DNA from: Herpetosiphon geysericola
GTDB lineage: Bacteria > Chloroflexota > Chloroflexia > Chloroflexales > Herpetosiphonaceae
Assembly: GCF_001306135.1 (NCBI RefSeq)
Contig: NZ_LGKP01000002.1
Span: forward strand, 1-64,000
Direction of reading: 5' to 3'
DNA length: 64,000 nt
In this document: positions 6,839-15,907 of the stretch, piece after piece
Numbering within the stretch: position 1 is the first letter of the stretch
How the letters are laid out: each line of letters opens with the position of its first letter
Program-made: the position numbers and the translations under genes
The notes under the pieces: generated by a model
What the model was told of the DNA's origin: nothing
Database searches by the model: none
What the model saw: only the letters and a program-made list of their open reading frames with translations

Positions 6839-9622
6839 CTACACCAGCCAGCGGGCCGCAGTTGTTGCTAGCTCAGAGAGTGGCTTGCGCTGCACGGTGC
6901 ACGCGGGCAATGATTCAAGGAACTGGTGGCCATAATTTTTGCTGAGCAAGCGCCGATCAAGCACCACCACAATCCCGCGATCATCCTTGGAGCGAATGAG
7001 GCGGCCAAAGCCTTGTTTGAAGCGCAAAATCGCTTGCGGCACTGAGTATTCTGCAAAGGCATCGTCGAAGCCTTCAGAACGCGCCGAAAACACTGGATCA
7101 TTGGGCACGCTGAAGGGTAATTTGGTAATCACCAATACGCTCAAGGCATCGCCAACCACATCTACGCCTTCCCAAAACGAGGCTGTGCCCAGCAAAACCG
7201 TGCGTGGGTCAGATTTGAAGCGCTGGATCAACGAGCGTCGTGAGCCATCCATACCTTGCGCCAAGGTCGAAATATCTGCTTGCTCAAGGCTTTCGCTAAT
7301 GCCATGATAGGTTTGGCGTAGCGAGGTATTGGCCGTGAACAAGGCTAAGGTGCGACCACCAGTCGCTTTGCATAAATGAATTAATGCATCTTCCATGGCG
7401 CGTTGATAATTGCGCTCGTTGGGTTCGGGCATATCGGTTGGCAAATAGATTAAGGTCGATTTGCTGTAATCAAATGGTGAATCGAGCTGCATGGCCGTGG
7501 CTTCGTCTAAGCCCAAGCGTTGTTTGGGATAATCGAAGCTATTGCTGACCGAAAGCGTGGCTGAAACCAAAATATTGGCCCGTTTCTTCATCCATAAATC
7601 TTCGCTGAGCAAGGGCCCGACATGAATTGGCGCTGCTTGGACTAACAATTCGCGGCGGCGTTGATCGGCGGTAAGCCAGGCCACGGTTTCTTCGTTGCCA
7701 TAAATCACCAAATCAAATTGGCGTTGTAAGTCGCCGCAGGCATTGACAATGCCCTTGACCCGCATTACCAAATCGTCGTAGCCGTTAATATCGCGGCCTT
7801 CGAGATTATCCAAAATTGCTTGGAGTTTGCCAAAACCATCGCCAATTTTGCGCAAATTAATGCTCAAATTTTCCCATGTTTGCTCAACTTGGCTCCATTC
7901 GGCGTGGCGGCGAATTTTGGTCGTGATGCGCAATTGGGGATCGTATTGGGTTACGCTACGATCTTTGGCCATAATATCGTTGAAAATGCTGAACAATTGT
8001 TGGGCTGCATCGCGAGCTTTTTCAACATTCGGGCGCACATCGGCGCTAATATCTTCGAGCTTGCGTTGCTCTTTATGATCGACTGTGCTCAAACGGAAGA
8101 GCTGCGGCCACTCGTTGAGCACGCCGCTGGCCAAGCGTGCGCCGCCTGTGCTGTGCATATCGTTGAGCAAGCCGTTCAAGCTGTGCTGCGAAATCCGAAA
8201 TCCCAATTGGTCGGTAGCAACATCTTCGAGGTTATGCGCTTCGTCGATAATTAAATGATCGTAGCGCGGCAAAATGCCAGGCGACTTAACATCGGCCATC
8301 AACAAGGCATGATTGGCTACCACGATATGGGCGTTTTCGGCCTCGGCGCGGGCCTTGAAGAAGAAACATTCGTTGTAGAGCGAGCAGCGTTGGCGCAAAC
8401 ATTGGTCGGGATCAACATTCACATTGTTCCAAACCTGCTGTTCGCCTTGAATCAACATCAATTCTGAACGGTCGCCATTGTTGGTTGATGGCAGCCACAG
8501 TTGTAGCTTCAACAAGCCGCGGGTTTGATCTTCGTTGTGGTCTGGCTGGGCGCGAAAGGCTTCGTAGCGCTTCAAACACAGGTAATTGCTGCGGCCTTTG
8601 AGCTGCACGGCGCGCAAGGCAGGCGCTTGGTCGGGATGCTCGGCCAAGAGTGCTTGCACGGTCGGAATATCTTTGGAGCACAATTGATCTTGCAAATTGA
8701 TCGTGTTGGTCGAGATGACCACTCGTTCGCCGCGTTGGCGTGCCCATTGGGCGGCTGGCACGAGGTAGGCTAAGCTTTTGCCAGTGCCGGTTGGCGCTTC
8801 GATCATCAAAGTATCGCCTTGATTGAGCGCTTCGGCGATGGCCACGGTCATTTCGATTTGCGGTTGGCGTGGCTCATAGCCAGGAAACATACGGCTAAAG
8901 CCACCTTCGGCCCCAAACATTGCGCCAATCGCTTGGCTATCGAGCAACTCTTGGTTGCCAGTTGGTTCAAGCGCAACTGGGCGCACAATTGGTTTTGGCT
9001 GAAATTCAATTGGTGCTTGCCAGACCGTTTGCACGCGGCGTTTGGCAATTTCGCCAAATAATTTGGCCAGCGGCCATTGCAATTTTTGGGTGGTTTGAGC
9101 GATGTTATGCAATTCGGCGGCTGATAATTCGGCTAATTTATTGAGTAATGCGGTAAACACCAAGCGGCTAGCTTCTGCATCGGCCAAAGCGCGGTGGGCG
9201 TCGGGATGTTCAATTTGCAAATGTTCGGCGATGGTTGAAAGCGAATAATTGGGCAATTGGGGAATCAACAAGGTTGCTAAATCGAAGGTATCGTAATAGG
9301 GCTGGGTCACTTTTAGCCCTTGTTGCTGCAAAAAGCGCAAATCACCATCAACTGAATGGCCAATAATTGGGTAGCTTTTGAGAAATTTGGCCAACTGCCC
9401 GCCAATGCTATTGAAGCTTGGTGCGGTGGTCAATTCGTGAGCATCGATGCCAGTTAAACGAGCAATTTTGATTGGTAGCACCTGTTTGGGTTTGACCAAC
9501 GTTTGGTAGGTTTCGAGAACCTCGTTGCCACGAAATTTAACGGCCCCAACTTCAATAATCTCATCGCGCCCTGGTTCTAAGCCAGTTGTTTCCAAATCCA
9601 AGGCGATATATATCGGTTCCAC
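6839..9622 (-). CDS. dinG: DinG-family ATP-dependent helicase fused to a DEDDh exonuclease domain
   Basis: This 927-residue protein has an N-terminal DEDDh 3'-5' exonuclease domain (residues 1-165; Asp9 and Glu11 in DLETTG, Asp94, His143 and Asp148 in HRALADAEA). A superfamily 2 XPD/DinG helicase follows. Walker A is EAPTGTGKS (275-283) and DEAH is at 460-463. Cys349, Cys408, Cys413 and Cys419 are placed to bind the family's iron-sulfur cluster. Motif VI reads QGFGRLIRS near the C-terminus. The exonuclease-plus-DinG fusion is typical of Firmicutes and Chloroflexi, and helicase activity on repair intermediates is expected. It is monocistronic and convergent with the PBP gene. Confidence 0.93.
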   Translation of the reverse strand: MEPIYIALDLETTGLEPGRDEIIEVGAVKFRGNEVLETYQTLVKPKQVLPIKIARLTGIDAHELTTAPSFNSIGGQLAKFLKSYPIIGHSVDGDLRFLQQQGLKVTQPYYDTFDLATLLIPQLPNYSLSTIAEHLQIEHPDAHRALADAEASRLVFTALLNKLAELSAAELHNIAQTTQKLQWPLAKLFGEIAKRRVQTVWQAPIEFQPKPIVRPVALEPTGNQELLDSQAIGAMFGAEGGFSRMFPGYEPRQPQIEMTVAIAEALNQGDTLMIEAPTGTGKSLAYLVPAAQWARQRGERVVISTNTINLQDQLCSKDIPTVQALLAEHPDQAPALRAVQLKGRSNYLCLKRYEAFRAQPDHNEDQTRGLLKLQLWLPSTNNGDRSELMLIQGEQQVWNNVNVDPDQCLRQRCSLYNECFFFKARAEAENAHIVVANHALLMADVKSPGILPRYDHLIIDEAHNLEDVATDQLGFRISQHSLNGLLNDMHSTGGARLASGVLNEWPQLFRLSTVDHKEQRKLEDISADVRPNVEKARDAAQQLFSIFNDIMAKDRSVTQYDPQLRITTKIRRHAEWSQVEQTWENLSINLRKIGDGFGKLQAILDNLEGRDINGYDDLVMRVKGIVNACGDLQRQFDLVIYGNEETVAWLTADQRRRELLVQAAPIHVGPLLSEDLWMKKRANILVSATLSVSNSFDYPKQRLGLDEATAMQLDSPFDYSKSTLIYLPTDMPEPNERNYQRAMEDALIHLCKATGGRTLALFTANTSLRQTYHGISESLEQADISTLAQGMDGSRRSLIQRFKSDPRTVLLGTASFWEGVDVVGDALSVLVITKLPFSVPNDPVFSARSEGFDDAFAEYSVPQAILRFKQGFGRLIRSKDDRGIVVVLDRRLLSKNYGHQFLESLPACTVQRKPLSELATTAARWLV

Positions 9623-9765
9623 AGATGCTCCTCGCTAGCAAGCTCGATGTCGCTCAAATGTTTTGCCATTATACCTGTTCTAGGCCTCAAAACAAGTCGA
9701 TCGCTTGGCAACTATAGCAGTTATGGGTTCGCGAATTATTATTTGTGGGTACTAATGATTCACCT

Positions 9766-9823
9766 CCCTTCCGTCCCTCCGCCGGAGGGAAACGCAAGGG
9801 GCTTTAATCCCCCTGCACCCCCT
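9766..9823 (+). repeat. G+C-rich dispersed repeat, single copy
   Basis: The stretch starts CCCTTCCGTCCCTCCGCCGG, contains the palindrome CCCTCC-gcc-GGAGGG, continues through a purine-rich AAGGGGCTTTAATCCCCC hairpin and ends with GCACCCCCT. The same architecture occurs three times at 41406-41920. It may be a small non-autonomous or REP-like element; no ORF or long terminal repeats are visible. Confidence 0.75.
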
Positions 9824-9974
9824 CAAGGACATGTGATGGAAGGCTAAATATCCACCGATGAAACACGGGATTGGTGCTTCTTACCGCGCTGCTATTGCAT
9901 GCCACCCAGCGCTTTAACCAAATAGCAGCTATTTTTAGCTAAAACTTTCTAATCTAAAATTAATATAAGATAGA

Positions 9975-10004
9975 TTGACAATTATTAGCAGAATAGGTTA
10001 CACT
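9975..10004 (+). promoter_or_regulatory. Promoter of the DUF2089/LiaX-like operon
   Basis: A consensus TTGACA at 9975-9980 and TACACT at 9999-10004 are spaced by 18 bases. The predicted start lies about 28 bases before the first gene's ATG at 10040. Confidence 0.6.
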
Positions 10005-10039
10005 TTTTCGCAGATGAACTGATACTTCGCGAGGTATTG

Positions 10040-10396
10040 ATGAATCCTATCTTGACTCAATGTCCAGTTTGTATGGGCGAACTAACCAGCACTCGGTTGG
10101 AATGTGCAATTTGTAACACGGCGATTGAAGGCCAATTTACGCTCGGGCGCTTGGGACGTTTGACCCGCGAACAACTCAGCTTTGTGGAACTCTTGGCCCA
10201 ACATCGGGGCAACGTCAACCAAGTCGCAGGATCGTTGAATGTTTCGTATACGACAGCGCGAATGCGCATGGACGAAATCGCTGCCGCCTTGGGTGCGCCG
10301 CCATCAATTTCGCGGCCTGATTCCCGCGAGGTGTTGCGGCAACTTGAAACCGGCGAACTGAGTGCTGAAGAAGCGCTCAAACTGCTGCAAGGCTAG
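10040..10396 (+). CDS. DUF2089-family protein with zinc-ribbon-like N-terminus and HTH
   Basis: The 118-residue protein starts at the ATG at 10040, five bases after GAGG; an upstream TTG is less likely. Two CxxC pairs (CPVC and CAIC) form a probable zinc ribbon. A helix-turn-helix-like segment follows (QVAGSLNVSYTTARMRMDEI), as in DUF2089 proteins thought to act as small regulators. The C-terminal 24 residues (LRQLETGELSAEEALKLLQG) form a short SHOCT-like helical hairpin that also occurs in the next two genes. It is the first gene of a tight three-gene operon (11 and 12 bases between genes), probably autoregulatory. The function is inferred from family and context. Confidence 0.85.
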   Translation: MNPILTQCPVCMGELTSTRLECAICNTAIEGQFTLGRLGRLTREQLSFVELLAQHRGNVNQVAGSLNVSYTTARMRMDEIAAALGAPPSISRPDSREVLRQLETGELSAEEALKLLQG

Positions 10397-10407
10397 GAAG
10401 GTATTCA

Positions 10408-10770
10408 ATGGCAACCGAAGAACGCATGCGCATTTTGCGCCTGATTGAAAATGGCCAATTGACTGCCGAAGAAGGCGCACGTTTGCTTGGCGTGATGGAG
10501 CCAAACAATCGAATTTCTCGCCCAGTGCGTGCTCAATGGGTCCGCATTCGCGTCACCGATTTGAAGTCCAACCATCACAAAATCAATGTCAATATTCCAG
10601 TTGGCTTGATTAGCATTGGCTTGAAACTCGGCGCACGCTTTGCTTCCAACAAACATACGACGCTTAACTTTGACGAAATGTTGGAAGCAATTCGCGGCGG
10701 TATGACTGGCAAAATCGTTGATATGGAAGATCTCGAAGACGGCGAACGCATTGAAATTGTGGTTGAATAA
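10408..10770 (+). CDS. Small SHOCT-like domain protein (LiaX/YvlB N-terminal type)
   Basis: The 120-residue protein opens with the SHOCT-like hairpin (ILRLIENGQLTAEEGARLLG) and continues with a basic beta strand (WVRIRVTD) and a segment with conserved 'VNIPVGLISIGLKLG'. This arrangement is typical of small proteins encoded beside LiaX- or DUF4097-type envelope-stress genes. There is no signal peptide or membrane helix of full length. AGGAAGG lies just before the start codon. It probably works with the flanking genes, perhaps as an adaptor; no catalytic motif is seen. Confidence 0.8.
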   Translation: MATEERMRILRLIENGQLTAEEGARLLGVMEPNNRISRPVRAQWVRIRVTDLKSNHHKINVNIPVGLISIGLKLGARFASNKHTTLNFDEMLEAIRGGMTGKIVDMEDLEDGERIEIVVE

Positions 10771-10782
10771 GGAGTCTGAGCG

Positions 10783-12345
10783 ATGCAACAACGAATTAAT
10801 ATTGGTACGAATCCAACTGTGGCGGTTCGCATTTGTGAAGGAAACTTACGGGTTATTGCCCACGATTTGGCCGAAGCTTGGTTTGATGTTGATGAAAATG
10901 AAATTAGTTTTCGTGCCCAAGAGGGCCATCTTTCGATCGAGCGCTGCTCCGATGATTTGGAATTGCGCTTGCCCCATGGCACAACCTTGACCCTAGAAAT
11001 GGTGCAAGGCGACCTAGACATTAGTGGGATTGCGGCTGTGCACACCCGCCAAATCGAAGGCGATCTTAATATTCGCGATGTGCAAACCTTCGAAGGCGCT
11101 TCGGTGCAGGGCGATGCAGTATTAACCAAAAGCGCCACCATTAACATCGCCAACATTGATGGCGATCTCAAGATCTATGAGAACACTGATACTGTGGTAG
11201 TCAAAAATGTCAATGGCGATGCGAAAATTGGCCAAGTGCATAACCTGACGATTTTCAATATTCATGGCGATTTGAGCGCCAGCGATATTGCTGGCGATGT
11301 GGCAGTTACTCGGGTGAGTGGCGATGCAACCTTGCGTGGCACAATCAAAAGCCTTGCGCCAATTCACGTTGATGGCGATTTGAAACTGGGCATTGTTTGG
11401 GCGCCAGAGCATGTCTATCACGCCAACGCGAGTGGCGATCTGATTTTGGAAATGGCTGATGATGCTAATTTGACCGTCAATGGCTTTGTGCAAGGCGATG
11501 TTTCGGGGATGTCCGACCGTGAGCCTGGTGGAATTAGCCTGACCTGGGGCAATGGATCGGCCCGGCTCGAAGTCAATGTCCAAGGCGATTTGAGCATTCG
11601 CGGCGCTGCGGCAGCAGGCCAAGCACAGAGCGTTGGCAGCAATAATTGGGGTGGCAACTGGAATTGGAAGAGCGATGATTTCAACCGCGCAATTCGCGAT
11701 TTCACCGACGATCTAGCCTCGATGGGCCGCGATATTGCCGCTCAATTCAGCGAACTCAGCCGCGATTGGCATGGTGGCAAGGGCGAAAAGGCTGCTGAAC
11801 GGGCACGCCAAGCCACCGAACGCGCCGCCGAACGAGCTGCCAAAGCCGCCGAACGGGTCAGCGTGCGGATCAACGAACGCGAATATCGCTTTGACCCTGA
11901 GCGTATCGAGCGCTTGAAAGAGCAAGCCAAGCGGGCTGCTGATGAAGGCATTAGTCGCGCCTACGAGGCGATTGGCCAAGCGTTGGGCAATATCGAGAAA
12001 AATGTTGCTCGGCCAAATGCGCCACGCCCGCCAGCGCCGCCAGCAGCGCCAAATGCTCCAGCAGCACCAGCAGCGCCAAATGTGCCCCACCGTGTCTCGA
12101 TTAGCGAAGATGATGGCTCATCATCAAGCCAACACGTGGCCTACACTGGCGATACCGTGCGGATTACGCCAGAGCAAGCAGCAGCCGCAGCGCAGGCAGC
12201 ACCGGTTGCCCAAGCAGCTGAAACTCCAGCAGCTGCAGCGCCAGCGGTTGATAAAACCCAAGAACGCTTGGCGATTTTGAAGATGGTGCAAAGTGGCAAG
12301 ATTAGCGCCGATGAAGCAGCGCTGTTGCTCGAAGCATTAGGCTAA
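10783..12345 (+). CDS. LiaX/DUF4097-like beta-helix protein with Ala/Pro-rich region and C-terminal SHOCT-like motif
   Basis: The 520 residues fall into three parts. Residues about 1-275 are a right-handed beta-helix-like region with repeated 'G-D-[LAV]' turns every 15-20 residues (VQGDLDISG, IEGDLNIRD, IDGDLKIYE, VNGDAKIGQ), as in DUF4097 adhesin-like domains. Residues about 300-385 are highly charged and Ala/Arg/Glu-rich helix, followed by a Pro/Ala linker of PAAPNAPAAPAAPN type. The C-terminal 25 residues (ILKMVQSGKISADEAALLLE) repeat the SHOCT-like hairpin of the two upstream genes. LiaX-like proteins monitor envelope stress in Firmicutes; a comparable scaffold or sensing role here is inference. 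GGAG lies eight bases before the ATG. Confidence 0.8.
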   Translation: MQQRINIGTNPTVAVRICEGNLRVIAHDLAEAWFDVDENEISFRAQEGHLSIERCSDDLELRLPHGTTLTLEMVQGDLDISGIAAVHTRQIEGDLNIRDVQTFEGASVQGDAVLTKSATINIANIDGDLKIYENTDTVVVKNVNGDAKIGQVHNLTIFNIHGDLSASDIAGDVAVTRVSGDATLRGTIKSLAPIHVDGDLKLGIVWAPEHVYHANASGDLILEMADDANLTVNGFVQGDVSGMSDREPGGISLTWGNGSARLEVNVQGDLSIRGAAAAGQAQSVGSNNWGGNWNWKSDDFNRAIRDFTDDLASMGRDIAAQFSELSRDWHGGKGEKAAERARQATERAAERAAKAAERVSVRINEREYRFDPERIERLKEQAKRAADEGISRAYEAIGQALGNIEKNVARPNAPRPPAPPAAPNAPAAPAAPNVPHRVSISEDDGSSSSQHVAYTGDTVRITPEQAAAAAQAAPVAQAAETPAAAAPAVDKTQERLAILKMVQSGKISADEAALLLEALG

Positions 12346-12354
12346 AATTCGCTC

Positions 12355-12386
12355 AACAGGCGGGCTAGTTTGCTAGCTCGCCTGTT
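12355..12386. terminator. Bidirectional terminator between the LiaX-like operon and the HD-GYP gene
   Basis: A 14-bp stem with one G-U pair (AACAGGCGGGCTAG and CTAGCTCGCCTGTT) closes a TTTG loop and is followed by TTT. It separates two convergent genes only about 40 bases apart. Confidence 0.85.
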
Positions 12387-12388
12387 TT

Positions 12389-14779
12389 TCATTGCTCGCT
12401 GACTGGGTTGCGCACCTCGGCAACGCTCATGGTTTTGAGCAATTGCAAAAATACCTCAACCACCATTGGATCAAAATGTTTGCCCGACTCAGTCGCCAGA
12501 TATTCCATAATTCGCTGATCCGACCAGCCTTTGCGATATGGACGATCAGAGCGCAACGCATCCCAAACATCGACCACAGCAAATACTCGCGCCGCCAATG
12601 GAATAGCTTCTGCTTGCAAGCCCTTGGGATAGCCCGTGCCATCCCATCGTTCATGATGATAATGGGGAATATCGAGCGAGCCTTGCAAGTAGAGAATTGG
12701 CGCTAGCAACTGGTAAGCATAGACTGGATGGCGGCGCATAATCACCCATTCGTCATCATCGAGCGGGCCTGGTTTGTGCAAAATTGCATCGGGCACGCCC
12801 ATTTTGCCAATATCGTGGAGCAACGCGCCGCGCCGCACATGAATTAATTCCTCTGCGCTGAATTTGCCCATAGCCGCTGCGAGCTGTTCGGTCATCCACG
12901 TCACGCGCTGGGTATGGCCTTCAGTCTCGTGATCGCGCAGATCCAAGGCCCGCGACCAGCCTTCGATCGTCATATCGTAGGCGCTAGTAACTTCATGATT
13001 GATTTGTTGCAAATGCTGGAAGAGCAGGGCATTATCCAAGGCGGCGGCAACTTGGCTGGCATAGGTTTGCAGCATATCGTTGCGCTCAGCTTGAAAGAAA
13101 TCTGCTTGGTTGCTTTGCAAATTGAGCATGCCGAAGGTGTGATTATGGCTGACCAAGGGAAAAGCCATGGTTTGGCTAATGCTGTCATCAAGCGGCTCGA
13201 CTGCTTCTATTTCAATTTGGATGTTTGGTAGATGGGTTTTGTTATGATTGGTTTGGTCAAGCAGTTGATCACTTTGATTGAGCGTAAGCCAAGCCCGTTG
13301 CGCGCCAAAGATATTGACACAGCTATCAGCAACATCGCGGGCCAATTCTTCAACTTTGAGCTTGGTGGTTAAGCGTTGCGAGCTATAGTAGAGCGCGGTG
13401 AGCGTTTGCATTTGCAGGTCAAGCTGCTCACGGGTTGCCTTGTACGAGCTAAGATCTTCGATCATGGCGATTGTAAAGAGTGGCTGGTCGTCGCTATCTT
13501 GTACCAACGAGGCACACAAACGCCCCCAAACAATCCCACCATCGGAGCGTAAAAAGCGCTTTTCAATTTGATACGAATCGCATTGCCCAGCAAGCAACTC
13601 TTGGTTTAAGTTCATTTCAAATTGCCGATCATCGGGATGGGTAAAATTGATAAATGGCACTTGTTGCAGCTCGCGTTCGTTAAGATTCAGCAACATGCAG
13701 GCGGTCGGGTTAGCGCGGAAGGCCATCCCATTGCTATCAATTAAAACAATCCCGATCGCTGCATGCTCAAACATTGCGCGAAAGCGCGCCTCGTTGGTGC
13801 GCAACGCTTGTTCGGCAGCGCGTTGGGTGGTTATATCGCGGAGGGTGGCGATTGTCACCATTTCGCCATTGATTGGTTGAAGATCAATATTAACCAAAGT
13901 CCAAACTATGTGGCCATCGCGATGTTTAAAGGCCATTTCATAATCACGAACCTTGCCTGTTTGTTTTGCCGCCTGCAGCAGGGTGCTGCGTTCTTGGGGA
14001 TTGGCATACAAATTTTCGAGCTTAAACTGCATAAATTCTGCGTGCTGATAGCCCAACATCTGGCTGCCGGTAGGATTGACTGCGATGACCGTGCCATCGA
14101 TTTTGGCCATGCCAATGCCTAAGGGAATCGTCTCAAATAGTAAGCGATATTGTGCTTCAGAATGGCGTAATTCAGCTTCGATTCGTTGGCGTTCAGTCAA
14201 CTCAGTTTGGGCTTTTTGCAAGGCGTTATAAACCAATCGCCCACTGACAATTTGAAAAACCAGCATCAAGCCAAAGTAAAAACTATAGCTGAGCCAGCGC
14301 GAAAATGGCGTATAAACAATTAATGACTTTGGCAGCAGTTGCTTGGTTTCGAGCACCACGGCGGCTAAGGTTACACCTAAACTGAGCATGGCAACCAGTA
14401 AGCTAGCCCGTTCGCTGAGCAAAAAGCTGGCAGCGAAAATAACGAAAAAATAGGCGATGATCGCAGGCGAGCTAATTCCGCCAGTGCTGAGCATCAAACC
14501 GCTAAACACCAGCCAAAATAAGCCAACAAACAGCTTGGCTGCCAGATTAAGGTGGTCGTGTTTGACCAAACTCCAGAGCCAAACGCAGATCAGGTTGACT
14601 ACTGCAATGATTGCTAGGCGGGGCCAGCTAATATTTGCCTGCATCAAACTTAACAGAATTTGGACGGGCGTAAAAACAAAAAAGACACCCCTAAGCATCA
14701 CCAGCAATAACTGTTGGCGTGCTTGAGCATCGCTTAATGTGCGTGGAATCAACGAGCGCCAATGCATAACTCTCACCAT
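12389..14779 (-). CDS. Membrane-bound PAS-PAS-GAF-HD-GYP phosphodiesterase
   Basis: A predicted c-di-GMP hydrolase of 796 residues. Residues about 20-190 contain roughly six hydrophobic helices with short loops, a membrane sensory region. Two PAS domains follow (about 210-330 and 335-455; each with 'GxV' or 'GMAFRANPTA' cores and a PAC-like 'RDG' or 'SDGG' strand), then a GAF domain (about 470-610). The HD-GYP domain carries HDIG at 655-658 and GTGYPKG near 715, with the family's HHERWDGTGYP. All metal-binding residues expected for an active enzyme seem to be present. The start may instead be the in-frame ATG at 14767; neither has a strong Shine-Dalgarno. Confidence 0.92.
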   Translation of the reverse strand: MVRVMHWRSLIPRTLSDAQARQQLLLVMLRGVFFVFTPVQILLSLMQANISWPRLAIIAVVNLICVWLWSLVKHDHLNLAAKLFVGLFWLVFSGLMLSTGGISSPAIIAYFFVIFAASFLLSERASLLVAMLSLGVTLAAVVLETKQLLPKSLIVYTPFSRWLSYSFYFGLMLVFQIVSGRLVYNALQKAQTELTERQRIEAELRHSEAQYRLLFETIPLGIGMAKIDGTVIAVNPTGSQMLGYQHAEFMQFKLENLYANPQERSTLLQAAKQTGKVRDYEMAFKHRDGHIVWTLVNIDLQPINGEMVTIATLRDITTQRAAEQALRTNEARFRAMFEHAAIGIVLIDSNGMAFRANPTACMLLNLNERELQQVPFINFTHPDDRQFEMNLNQELLAGQCDSYQIEKRFLRSDGGIVWGRLCASLVQDSDDQPLFTIAMIEDLSSYKATREQLDLQMQTLTALYYSSQRLTTKLKVEELARDVADSCVNIFGAQRAWLTLNQSDQLLDQTNHNKTHLPNIQIEIEAVEPLDDSISQTMAFPLVSHNHTFGMLNLQSNQADFFQAERNDMLQTYASQVAAALDNALLFQHLQQINHEVTSAYDMTIEGWSRALDLRDHETEGHTQRVTWMTEQLAAAMGKFSAEELIHVRRGALLHDIGKMGVPDAILHKPGPLDDDEWVIMRRHPVYAYQLLAPILYLQGSLDIPHYHHERWDGTGYPKGLQAEAIPLAARVFAVVDVWDALRSDRPYRKGWSDQRIMEYLATESGKHFDPMVVEVFLQLLKTMSVAEVRNPVSEQ

Positions 14780-14958
14780 AGAATGAACGTAAACTAGCGT
14801 GATTGAGCAATGTTGGGCCGGAATGAAGCTAGGTTCGTTGGAGAACAGCGTAGCTTAAGTATACTATAGGCTTGGTATAAGGCGAAGTCGAATCTGCCTG
14901 CTTGACAAACCGCCCAAAGCGTCCGACCATAGCTATTGTTTGTGTGAGGAACGCTCCC

Positions 14959-15873
14959 ATGCATTTTCCACGCGATCTGCGCGCTTATGGGATTGAATCG
15001 CATTGGCTGAATACTGCGCCAATGACCCGCCGCTTGCTGTTTGTTTATGCTCACCCCGACGACGAGAGTTTTGGTAACGCTGGCACGATTGCCTATTATG
15101 CCCATCACGGGGTTAGCGTGCATTATGTTTGTGCCACCCGTGGCGAGGCTGGCGATGTTGACCAAAGTTTGTTGCATGGCTATGGCGATATTGCTACCTT
15201 GCGGGCAACCGAGTTGGGCGATGCAGCTAATGCAATGGGTTTGGCCGCCTATCATTTTTTAAATTATCGTGATTCGGGCATGGCGAACACGCCCGCCAAC
15301 GAGCATCCCGCAGCCTTGGTGCAAGCCCCAGTCGAAGCAGTTGCGGCCAAAATAACCGCCGCAATTCGGGCAATCCAACCGCAGGTTGTGATTACCTTTA
15401 ATGAATATGGCGGCTATGGCCATCCCGATCATATTGCAATTCATCATGCAACCCATATGGCCTTTGAGCGAGCTGGCGCTGGCTCGTGGTTGCCCGAACA
15501 ACTTGATGCTGGCTTGCCTACTTGGACTCCGCGCAAACTCTATTACTCGACCTTTAATCCCTTGATGATTAAATTGATGGTACGGGCATGGCGACTTTCT
15601 GGCCGCGACCCGCGTAAGGGCGGCAACAATGGTGATGTTGATTTTGTAAAGATTTTGGATGCGGTCAATCTGCCAACTGCCAGCGTCGATTGCTCAAGCG
15701 TGATTGACCAAAAAGTTGCTGCTTGGCAGGCCCATCGCAGTCAATTTGGTCAAATGGCGCTGAGCCTCAAACTTCCCCGTTTGCTGCGCCAGCGCTTTCT
15801 TGGCCGCGAGCAATTTAGCCGGGTTGTACCAGCGCCAAACGGCCACGAGCACGATTTGTTTGAAGGATTGTAA
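14959..15873 (+). CDS. PIG-L/LmbE-family N-acetylglucosaminyl deacetylase-like hydrolase
   Basis: A zinc-dependent deacetylase fold of 304 residues. The metal-binding motif AHPDDE follows the first strand (LLFVYAHPDDESFG), and the second part of the site is GYGHPDHIAIHHAT, with His residues as in MshB/BshB/LmbE. The start at 14959 has AGGA eight bases upstream; a later ATG at 15022 (MTRRLLFVYAH) gives the usual family start but has no ribosome site. The substrate is unknown; relatives act on GlcNAc-inositol or GlcNAc-malate in low-molecular-weight thiol synthesis or on antibiotic precursors. No thiol-biosynthesis partner is next to it. Confidence 0.88.
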   Translation: MHFPRDLRAYGIESHWLNTAPMTRRLLFVYAHPDDESFGNAGTIAYYAHHGVSVHYVCATRGEAGDVDQSLLHGYGDIATLRATELGDAANAMGLAAYHFLNYRDSGMANTPANEHPAALVQAPVEAVAAKITAAIRAIQPQVVITFNEYGGYGHPDHIAIHHATHMAFERAGAGSWLPEQLDAGLPTWTPRKLYYSTFNPLMIKLMVRAWRLSGRDPRKGGNNGDVDFVKILDAVNLPTASVDCSSVIDQKVAAWQAHRSQFGQMALSLKLPRLLRQRFLGREQFSRVVPAPNGHEHDLFEGL

Positions 15874-15907
15874 TGATGAAGAGCATAGAACAGAGAGCAT
15901 AGAACAT

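Larger units (their letters stand above)
9623..10039. other. Intergenic region between dinG and the DUF2089 operon
   Basis: This 417-base divergent gap holds a copy of a G+C-rich dispersed repeat (9766-9823) and, closer to the right-hand operon, a consensus-like promoter (9975-10004). A 66-codon frame crossing it is judged non-coding because it runs through the repeat. No RNA gene is seen. Confidence 0.7.

Noticed and set aside
9647-9847. 66-codon plus-strand ORF between dinG and the DUF2089 operon
   Set aside because: It runs through a dispersed repeat, starts inside the dinG upstream region and has low-complexity Pro/Gly sequence with no ribosome site.
10575-11171. 198-codon minus-strand ORF
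   Set aside because: It is antisense to two well-supported genes of a tight operon and has Ser/Arg-rich shadow composition.
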